The position numbers and the translations under genes were made by a program. A DNA stretch of 12,611 nucleotides from Desulfofustis sp. (GTDB lineage Bacteria > Desulfobacterota > Desulfobulbia > Desulfobulbales > Desulfocapsaceae): positions 1 through 12,611 of the forward strand of contig JARFQM010000135.1 in assembly GCA_029287755.1 (NCBI GenBank), in the 5' to 3' direction. The notes beneath the pieces were generated by a model. The model saw only the letters and a list, made by a program, of their open reading frames with translations. It did not search any database and was not told the DNA's origin. Below, one piece after another: positions 7,481 to 12,611 of the stretch (position 1 is its first letter; the number at the start of each line of letters is the position of its first letter).

Positions 7481-7509
7481 TTGATATTTCTAGATGGCGA
7501 GTGCATAAT
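7481..7509 (+). promoter_or_regulatory. Candidate sigma70 promoter for the sugar kinase gene
   Basis: TTGATA (7481-7486) and CATAAT (7504-7509) are separated by exactly 17 bp, each matching the consensus at 5 of 6 positions. It lies 132 bp upstream of the kinase start in the 237-bp gap after the SDR gene, suggesting the kinase is transcribed on its own. Confidence 0.5.
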
Positions 7510-7579
7510 GGAAAGAATTCTTATGCGGGGAAAGATAGGGTAGGGTTTTGATATGATTAAAATGCTTTTTGGAAGATTA

Positions 7580-7605
7580 ATTCCCGAGAATCGTGTATCG
7601 GGAAT
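7580..7605 (+). promoter_or_regulatory. Hairpin in the kinase leader
   Basis: ATTCCCGA (7580-7587) and TCGGGAAT (7598-7605) form a perfect 8-bp stem with a 10-nt loop, between the promoter candidate and the kinase start (36 bp before ATG 7642). No T-run follows on either strand, so it is not a standard terminator. It may be an operator or a leader structure; function unknown. Confidence 0.4.
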
Positions 7606-7641
7606 GGGATAACTGAACAGCTCTCCTGCAGTACACCTGCT

Positions 7642-8538
7642 ATGCCAAGCTCCATCGAGAGAAAACCTTTTGTTGCCGGCATCGGTGAAGTGCTCTGGGA
7701 TGTGGTGGGCGAAAATGAGACGCTCGGGGGTGCTCCGATCAACTTTGCCTTCCATGCCGGCCAACTGGGGGCCGCCGCGCTGGCGATTTCCAGTATCGGC
7801 GACGATGTACGGGGTAAAAGGGCGAAAAGTACCCTCCAGGAATATGGGGTTGTCACCGACCATATCACCGTTGTCGATGGAGTCCCCACGGGTTACGTGC
7901 AAGCCAGGGTCGATCCCGATGGTGTTGCCGCATATGAGTTTCCCGCTGAGGTGGCCTGGGATCGGATTGCTATCGAATCAGCAACCTGGGCCATCGCCCC
8001 CAAGCTGAGGGCCATCTGTTTCGGCAGTCTGGCTCAGCGGGCTGAGCACTCCCGGGAGGCTATACACAGCTTTTTGGAAGCGTTGCCGTCAGGCGTACTG
8101 AAAATCTTCGATCTCAATATCCGTCAGGGTTATTATTCCACAGAGATAATCAGGGAATCGCTGATTCAGGCCGACATTTTGAAACTCAACGACGATGAGA
8201 TCGCGCTGCTCACCAGGCAGGAAAGTCTCAAGGGATCGACTGAGCAGCGCCTAACCACGCTGGTGGAACGCTATCGACTCTCCCTGGCAGTGCTGACCAG
8301 GGGAGAGAGGGGCAGCCTGCTGGTATCTCCGACCGGTACCGCAGATCATTGCGGTTACCAGGCTGACGTGGTCGATACCATCGGGGCGGGTGACAGCTTT
8401 ACCGCTGTCATTGCCATGGGGTTGCTGAACGGTTATACGCTGGACCAGATCAATGAGCATGCCAACCTGGTTGCCGCCCATGTCTGCGGCCGCAGAGGTG
8501 CCATGGTGGAGCTGCCGGAGAATCTTCGGAACTTTTAA
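7642..8538 (+). CDS. PfkB-family carbohydrate kinase (fructokinase-like)
   Basis: ATP-dependent sugar kinase of the ribokinase/PfkB family, 298 residues, cytosolic. The N-terminal strand FVAGIGEVLWD begins at residue 10, followed by the substrate-side motif GGAPINFAFHAGQLG (29-43). The PfkB C-terminal signature DTIGAGDSF occupies 245-253 with catalytic base D251 in GAGD. DLNIRQGYY near 157-165 and KLNDDE near 181-186 are also family landmarks. The GGAPINFA form resembles fructokinase-like members, but the sugar is not certain. ATG 7642 is the only reasonable start; no clear Shine-Dalgarno precedes it. It has its own promoter candidate and no obvious metabolic partner next to it. Confidence 0.88.
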   Translation: MPSSIERKPFVAGIGEVLWDVVGENETLGGAPINFAFHAGQLGAAALAISSIGDDVRGKRAKSTLQEYGVVTDHITVVDGVPTGYVQARVDPDGVAAYEFPAEVAWDRIAIESATWAIAPKLRAICFGSLAQRAEHSREAIHSFLEALPSGVLKIFDLNIRQGYYSTEIIRESLIQADILKLNDDEIALLTRQESLKGSTEQRLTTLVERYRLSLAVLTRGERGSLLVSPTGTADHCGYQADVVDTIGAGDSFTAVIAMGLLNGYTLDQINEHANLVAAHVCGRRGAMVELPENLRNF

Positions 8539-8642
8539 ACAGTTCTGGAAAGGGGTGCGTTTTTGATATATCTTTTTGGGACGGGTAAACGCAGTACAAG
8601 AGTCACTACAGAACGCAATTCCGCGCTACACTGGTGTACATC

Positions 8643-9284
8643 ATGAGACACAGAAAAAAGAGAAGCCCACACCACGCTGGGAAAGGAAGGCTGAAAGTGC
8701 AGAGGACGCTGGTACTTGGGGCGCTCTGCCTCAGCTTGTTTCTTTTTGGCCCCCATTACCAAACCCTCAACAGGATCTCCATTACACCGGGACCGGTTCA
8801 GGCCCAAAATACCGATGCTCAGGGATCTTCCGCTTCCGATGGAGCTGCGGATGACACCCCCAGCGAACAGGACATTGCCGATTTTGCCTCCGAGTATGAC
8901 AAAGACGGTGACGGGGAGGTGGACGAACCCGATGATGAGGAGGCGGACGAAGCCTCCGAACCGGACGAAGCGGATGAAGCTGACCAGGAAGACGATGGTG
9001 ACGATGGTGATGATAGAGATGATGGTGATGATAGTGATGATAGAGATGACCTGGACCGCGAGAATGAAGACGATGAATACGATGACGGTGATGAGGAGGA
9101 TGACAGTAGCGACGTGGCCCACTCCGGGAAGAACAGAGATGATATAGACGGCGAGGCCAGCCCCGAATTCAGGCTTTCAGGTTATGATCGTTACCACCGG
9201 GAAGGCACCCTTCGCCGCCTCGGCGCGCGAGAGGAACTGACGCCGCTCATCGCCCGGGAAGAAAAGTTGCTTCTCGAAAATTGA
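8643..9284 (+). CDS. Exported highly acidic protein with one EF-hand-like loop
   Basis: No named family recognised. The 213-residue protein has a very basic N-terminus (RHRKKR..., residues 2-21), a hydrophobic segment (about 22-37) and a possible signal-peptidase site after VQA at 52-54, so it is exported or membrane-anchored. Residues 86-97 (DKDGDGEVDEPD) fit the calcium-binding EF-hand loop DxDxDG, with D instead of the usual E at position 12. From there to about residue 160 the chain is almost entirely D and E with some G, S and R, encoded by short DNA repeats. The last 50 residues are mixed and charged (FRLSGYDRYHREGTLRRLGAREEL). The start is either ATG 8643 or GTG 8634; neither has a strong Shine-Dalgarno. 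It precedes another exported protein by 48 bp. Calcium binding is plausible; the role is unknown. Confidence 0.7.
   Translation: MRHRKKRSPHHAGKGRLKVQRTLVLGALCLSLFLFGPHYQTLNRISITPGPVQAQNTDAQGSSASDGAADDTPSEQDIADFASEYDKDGDGEVDEPDDEEADEASEPDEADEADQEDDGDDGDDRDDGDDSDDRDDLDRENEDDEYDDGDEEDDSSDVAHSGKNRDDIDGEASPEFRLSGYDRYHREGTLRRLGAREELTPLIAREEKLLLEN
8991..9050 (+). repeat. Degenerate GATGGTGAT / GATGATAGA tandem repeat within the acidic gene
   Basis: The DNA is a run of GAT, GAC and GGT codons arranged in imperfect 9- and 18-bp units, for example GATGGTGATGATAGAGAT followed at once by a close copy with AGTGAT. It encodes the DDGDDRDDGDDSDDRDD tract. All variation stays in frame. Such repeats can change length by replication slippage. 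Confidence 0.7.
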
Positions 9285-9332
9285 ATGGCTTGCTGTTGAT
9301 CAATGAGAGCCAACACGACCTCAGGTGAAATT

Positions 9333-10301
9333 ATGACTCTTCCTGGCATATCCAGTTTTGCATTGCTTCAGATGAGAGTGGTTGCCGCCATCCTTGTTTT
9401 TCTGCTCAGTCTGGTGCTTTCAAGTTTTTCCCACGCTGCGGGGCAGGGTGATGTTCTGGGGCTCAAGACCGCGCCGCTGCCCAAATACCGGGCCGGCACC
9501 ACCTATGTGTTTTCAGACGGGTCCTGGGAGACCGTAATCAAGGTGAGTCGAGAAGGGATCACCTGGAGAAATCACCGTGGTTCGATTTCCACCGGTACAA
9601 CGGATTTCATTCACAAGCGCTTCAAGTGGCAGACCAAGACTCGATATGGCTACAGGGAATTCAAGCAGACCACCTTCCTGATGAGCCCGCCGACTGGCTC
9701 GATCTGGCCCCTCGAAGTGGGTAAAAAAACACGCTTTGATGAAAACGGTCGCTGGTTCGATGAGCTGGGCCTTGAACACCGCTATGACAGTTACTGGAGC
9801 TGTGAGGTAAAGGGAACTGAAGAAGTTACAGTCGGTGCCGGTGACTTCGCCACCTGGAAGATTACCTGTAAACGCTACCCCAATAAATTCAGGGCCACCA
9901 GCAAGACCCGGGAATATCGGACCTGGTATTACGCGCCGGCGGTCAACCACTGGGTCAAGGAAGAGCGTGATTACAACGGCTATCGGGAAAACCGGATGAA
10001 AGAGCTGGTAGCCGTGTTGCCCGATCTGCAGACCTTCACCACCGATGAGAACGATATCCTCGCCATCCAGAAACAGTTCCAGAACGCGCTCGAGCAAAAC
10101 CAGGCGGGGGATACCAACGTCTGGGAGAACTTCGATCAGCAATTGGTTATCGGGGTGACGCCGGTAAAATCTTTCAAGCATCCCGGCGGCGGAATTTGCC
10201 GGCAGTACCTTCAGGTGCTGGCCAAGGAGGGACTTCCCTACGAATTTCCCGGTATCGCTTGCAGGAATGGACGAGGCCGTTGGTCGATACCGCGTAGATA
10301 G
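9333..10301 (+). CDS. Exported protein with C-terminal 17-kDa surface-antigen-like domain
   Basis: The protein has 322 residues. A signal peptide (hydrophobic core about 15-33, cleavage near SHA/AGQGD at 34-37) sends it to the periplasm or outer membrane. Residues about 45-230 form a tryptophan- and tyrosine-rich beta region (GTTYVFSDGSWETVIKV, WPLEVGKKTRF, TWKITCKRY, TREYRTWYYAPAVNHWVK) resembling DUF3108-like domains, which I do not assign firmly. The last 75 residues (NALE...VWENFDQQLVIGVTPVKS...ICRQYLQV...GIACRNGRGRWSIP) match the pattern of the Rickettsia 17-kDa surface-antigen-type domain: ALE, G-V-P, CR-Y and ACR--G-W-I, with C289 and C310 as the conserved cysteines. ATG 9333 is chosen because AGGTGA lies 4 nt upstream; ATG 9303 has no ribosome site. 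It stops with TAG. It likely follows the acidic gene in one transcript. Confidence 0.75.
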   Translation: MTLPGISSFALLQMRVVAAILVFLLSLVLSSFSHAAGQGDVLGLKTAPLPKYRAGTTYVFSDGSWETVIKVSREGITWRNHRGSISTGTTDFIHKRFKWQTKTRYGYREFKQTTFLMSPPTGSIWPLEVGKKTRFDENGRWFDELGLEHRYDSYWSCEVKGTEEVTVGAGDFATWKITCKRYPNKFRATSKTREYRTWYYAPAVNHWVKEERDYNGYRENRMKELVAVLPDLQTFTTDENDILAIQKQFQNALEQNQAGDTNVWENFDQQLVIGVTPVKSFKHPGGGICRQYLQVLAKEGLPYEFPGIACRNGRGRWSIPRR

Positions 10302-10461
10302 GCGCAGCCACCACTCCCACCATCTCTCAGGTTCGCCTTACTCTGGTCCCCGCACCAGACTACTGCTACATTGCAGTATATCTCTGGAATTGTGTGCTTT
10401 TCTCTATAACTGTCCGGTATCTGAAACGATTCTCCCGCGCCCCTCAGCCGGGCTGTGAACT

Positions 10462-10479
10462 TCTTCGCGAAGACAGTCT
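10462..10479. promoter_or_regulatory. Overlapping short palindromes upstream of the selenoprotein gene
   Basis: TCTTCGCGAAGA (10462-10473) is a perfect 12-bp palindrome and overlaps AGACAGTCT (10471-10479), a 9-bp one. They lie just upstream of the -35 candidate at 10488, a normal position for an activator site. Nothing else gene-like is seen in the 295 bp from 10302 to 10596 apart from a 6-bp hairpin TCTGGT/ACCAGA (10342-10359) after the previous gene, which lacks a T-run. Confidence 0.35.
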
Positions 10480-10487
10480 GATTTCAT

Positions 10488-10515
10488 TTGACAACCCCCA
10501 TATTTTGGGTATATG
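10488..10515 (+). promoter_or_regulatory. Candidate sigma70 promoter for the selenoprotein gene
   Basis: A perfect TTGACA -35 box (10488-10493) is followed after 16 bp by TATATG (10510-10515). The spacer contains the small symmetric element ACCC...GGGT. The start codon is about 80 bp downstream. Confidence 0.5.
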
Positions 10516-10521
10516 TGATTA

Positions 10522-10536
10522 ATTTAAGACTTAAAT
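10522..10536. promoter_or_regulatory. 15-bp palindrome at the expected transcription start (operator candidate)
   Basis: ATTTAAG-A-CTTAAAT is a perfect inverted repeat with a single central base. It starts 7 bp after the -10 candidate, so it would cover the transcription start. Its size and place fit a repressor operator. The only regulator-like gene nearby is the TetR-type fragment at the far end of the downstream gene. Confidence 0.5.
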
Positions 10537-10596
10537 AGTCACCGGAAGAGTCCTGAAAATCAATCCAAAAACCACCTGAAGACAGGAGAAAATGCG

Positions 10597-11964
10597 ATGC
10601 AAGATGGCGAAAAGCTTGTCATTGTAGGATGCAGCGGTGCCGGCGGCCCTGCTGCACTGATGGCCAAAAAATTAATGCCGGGTGTTGATGTCACGGTGAT
10701 CAGAAAAGAAGAATTTTTTATCGTCAGGTGAGCCCTGCCGCATGTGACGGCCGGTCTGGTCGCCGACAAGTCGATCGTAGTTCCCGATACAATGCTTGAA
10801 TCGAATGGGATCAGGGTGATCCGTGACGAAGTGATCAAGGTGGACAGCGGGGTGAACAGGGTGTACAGCCGGGAGGGGCGGGAGTTCAGCTATGACAAGT
10901 TGTTCCTGGCCACCGGCTCGCGTGCGTTTGTGCCCCCCATAGAAGGCTGCGAGCTTGATGGTGTCATGACCCTGAGGGGATTGGCGGACGCGGCCGCGAT
11001 CAAATCTTATCTGGCTAAAAAAAGTGCCAGAAAAATTGTCTTTATCGGAGCCGGTTTCATCAGCATGGAGATTGCCTCGCTGCTCGCTGAGGCTCGTTCC
11101 GATTACGACATAGCTGTGGTCGAGGTGATGGATCGGCCGCTGCCGTTGATGCTTGACAAGGATATGGCCGGCGTCGTGCGGGATTATCTCGAAGAGAAAG
11201 GATTGACCATACTGACCGGGAAAAAGGTCGAGAAAATCATCGGCCGGGAGGGAAGTGTTGCCTCTGTCTCTCTTGACAGCGGCGAACTAATCGAGGCGGA
11301 TGGCGTGTTCATGAACGTTGGAGTGCGGCCCAATGTTGAGCTGGCCGAGCAGATAGGGCTGGAAATGGGTACCTTCGGTATCAAGGTGAACGAGTTTCAG
11401 GAGACCTCGAATCCAGATATTCTTGCTGGCGGTGATTGTGTGGAGAAATTCAGCTTCATCACCAAAAAGCCGACTCCAGGTCAGTTACGCGGCCCTGCAG
11501 TCGTGCAGGGACGTCTCGCAGCCAAGAGACTGGCAGGCTTCGATATTGAGTTTCCCGGCGTACTCGATGCGGGGGGCTGTAAAATGTTCGATCTGACTGT
11601 GACGGCCACCGGATTTACCGAGGAGAAGGCCGCCCAGGAGGGGTTTGAAACAATCAGCGCGGTGGTTGACTCCAGAAGCAGGCATAACATGATTCCCGGC
11701 GTCAAACCATGGAAGATGAAACTGGTCTTCGAGCGCACCAGTGGCAGGCTGATCGGCGGCCAGATTGTCAGCCACAGCGTCGCCCCGGCCCGTGAGATCG
11801 ATGCAGTAAGCGCCTTTATTCTTGGGGGGAAAACGATTGGCGAGCTGACCACCTTTACTTCGGCCTGCAACCCCGACATCAGTTCGGAGCCCAGCGCCGA
11901 GCCGATCACCATCGCTGCTGAACAGGCGCTGCAGAAGCAGCGGGCGGTTCAGTCCGCTGGCTAA
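10597..11964 (+). CDS. Sec-containing CoA-disulfide reductase/NADH oxidase-family flavoprotein
   Basis: FAD- and NAD(P)H-dependent oxidoreductase of the pyridine nucleotide-disulfide family, CoA-disulfide/persulfide reductase or NADH oxidase branch; 455 residues when TGA at 10729-10731 is read as selenocysteine (residue 45). The first Rossmann motif VGCSGAGGPAA (10-20) binds FAD, ATGSR is at 105-109, the NADH motif GAGFISME at 151-158 with E at the end of its second strand, the second FAD motif GGDC at 278-281, and a C-terminal dimer domain follows. Around the TGA the protein reads FFIVR-U-ALPHV, aligning with the family's active-site cysteine in contexts such as SFANCALPYV. Length is normal only with both parts joined. 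ATG 10597 has AGGAG 8 nt upstream, while the region after TGA has only a GTG at 10744 without a ribosome site. A cysteine C424 near the C-terminus is unusual. Sec is inferred; a nonsense mutation at exactly this residue is much less likely. Confidence 0.88.
10729..10765 (+). promoter_or_regulatory. SECIS-like element following the in-frame UGA
   Basis: Bacterial selenocysteine insertion needs a hairpin in the coding mRNA just after the UGA. Here CGGCC (10748-10752) pairs with GGTCG (10758-10762, one G-U pair) around the loop GGTCT (10753-10757). Beyond one A-C mismatch, two further pairs extend the stem to 10745/10765. The loop begins 21 nt after the UGA and contains the GGUCU seen in the Escherichia coli fdhF SECIS loop, at almost the same distance. 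Folding was done by eye. Confidence 0.65.
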
Positions 11965-12392
11965 TATCTTATCATCAGCCCGTTCAGGTAGAGATCCATC
12001 AAGACCCGGACGTCATCCTCGCTGCCATTCGGGTCTGCTGTTTCCAGGCGGCGGGCCATCAGGCTCAGGATGGCGTCTAAAAACATGGTTGCCACCCGGC
12101 GAGTCTCGACCGCTCTTATGGCACCGGTGTGCACCGCCTCTTCAAGGGTAGTGGTAAACAGGTCGACCACCCCCGAGTGCCAGCTATCCTCGCCTGCATG
12201 AAATCCAGAGCAGAACACTCCCTTGTCGAGGAGTTTTTGAAACGGCTCACTATGATTGATGAGATGTCTCATGGAAATAGTGGCATAGAGTCCTAATTTA
12301 GCTACCGGGGCCTGATCGGTTGCAGCGATCATCCGATATTCACTGTGCAACATGTCGAATCTACAGTCTTTCAAAAGACCCTCATCTGTCAT
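11961..12392 (-). pseudogene. TetR-type regulator C-terminal domain lacking its DNA-binding domain
   Basis: The 143-residue frame reads like the helical ligand-binding and dimerisation part of a TetR-family regulator (EYRMIAATDQAPVAKLGLYATISMRHLINHSEPFQKLL... ending DDVRVLMDLYLNGLMIRY). The family is normally about 190-220 residues with an N-terminal helix-turn-helix of about 50. Upstream of ATG 12392 the same frame meets TGA at 12399-12401, TAA at 12435-12437 and further stops, and none of the three frames to the window end shows a clear helix-turn-helix. A truncated or decayed gene is most likely; a short regulator without DNA binding is the alternative. It converges with the selenoprotein gene, the stop codons overlapping (TAG 11961-11963 on this strand, TAA 11962-11964 on the other). 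Confidence 0.55.
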
Positions 12393-12611
12393 ACCGTTTC
12401 ACCACCATAAAAAGCGTTCTCTGTCGTGATTATCTTATTGCGCCATTTGCAAAACGATCTTTTCGCCCACACTCTGCGTTATGCTCAAAATTTTATCCTC
12501 GGAATATCAATCATATGCCTGTGGTAAAATTTCTCGCATGGTTTGATTTTGAACGACAATCTCAGTTTTGCACAAGGCTCTTATTTTCTGGGAATCCTAT
12601 TGCAGTTCAAT
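12393..12611. other. AT-rich end region without a supported gene
   Basis: No convincing coding sequence is seen. All minus-strand frames that could supply a helix-turn-helix for the TetR-type fragment are broken by stops. On the plus strand an open frame from ATG 12515 (beginning MPVVKFLAWFDFERQ) runs off the window after 32 codons, but it has no clear ribosome site and I do not recognise the protein. Confidence 0.4.

Noticed and set aside
7213..7902. 229-codon minus-strand open frame across the SDR end and kinase start
   Set aside because: It covers two well-supported plus-strand genes and the promoter gap between them, and no known domain is visible.
8535..9122. Long open frame on the minus strand, rich in I, V, T and F
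   Set aside because: It is the antisense of the Asp-codon repeats (GAT read backwards gives ATC). The repeated hydrophobic pattern is an artefact, and the plus-strand product has a signal peptide and an EF-hand loop.
10299..10409. TAG readthrough extension of the surface-antigen-like protein
   Set aside because: The protein ends at the natural family end (WSIPRR). The following 35 codons look non-coding, with no recognisable domain.
10744..11964. Separate shorter oxidoreductase gene starting at GTG 10744 after the TGA
   Set aside because: It would lack the FAD-binding Rossmann motif and active-site residue, and it has no ribosome site. Both are supplied by the same frame upstream from ATG 10597.
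12399..12401. TGA just upstream of the TetR-type frame as another Sec codon
   Set aside because: Further stops of other types follow upstream in the same frame, and no conserved helix-turn-helix is found beyond it.

Overview
The window looks like a chromosomal piece of a Gram-negative, probably anaerobic proteobacterium. A Desulfobacterota/'deltaproteobacterial' origin is my best guess. It rests on gene style and on an apparent in-frame selenocysteine (Sec) codon, not on any marker gene. No rRNA, tRNA, CRISPR array, insertion sequence or phage gene was seen.

Left part (35-6492, all minus strand): a run of genes transcribed right to left. In transcription order it encodes a glycerophosphodiester phosphodiesterase, a class I glutamine amidotransferase, a periplasmic polyamine-type binding protein, then a PotA-like ATPase and two PotB/PotC-like permeases joined by ATGA stop/start overlaps, and finally a small SAM-dependent methyltransferase. 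This reads as an uptake system for a cationic amine or related nitrogen compound, with hydrolases that could process its substrate. The methyltransferase frame contains an internal amber TAG (140-142). The missing C-terminal part of the family continues in the same frame for 34 codons to a TGA at 35-37.

Middle (6493-10301, plus strand): a divergent regulatory region with a perfect 8-bp inverted repeat leads into an SDR oxidoreductase. Next come a PfkB-family sugar kinase with its own sigma70-like promoter, a secreted very acidic protein with one EF-hand-like loop, and an exported protein whose C-terminus resembles the 17-kDa surface-antigen domain.

Right part (10302-12611): a promoter-like stretch with several palindromes precedes a CoA-disulfide reductase/NADH oxidase-family flavoprotein. 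Its redox-active cysteine codon is TGA (10729-10731). The full frame runs 10597-11964, and a SECIS-like hairpin with the loop GGUCU starts 16 nt after the UGA. Convergent to it, and overlapping by 3 bases at the stop codons, lies a TetR-type C-terminal domain with no recognisable DNA-binding domain.

The most interesting content is two apparent recoding events in 12.6 kb. The UGA (Sec) case is strong. The UAG case (pyrrolysine readthrough or a nonsense mutation) is open. If both are real, the host would decode both the 21st and 22nd amino acids, a combination known from few bacteria; the deltaproteobacterial symbiont of the gutless worm Olavius algarvensis is the known example.
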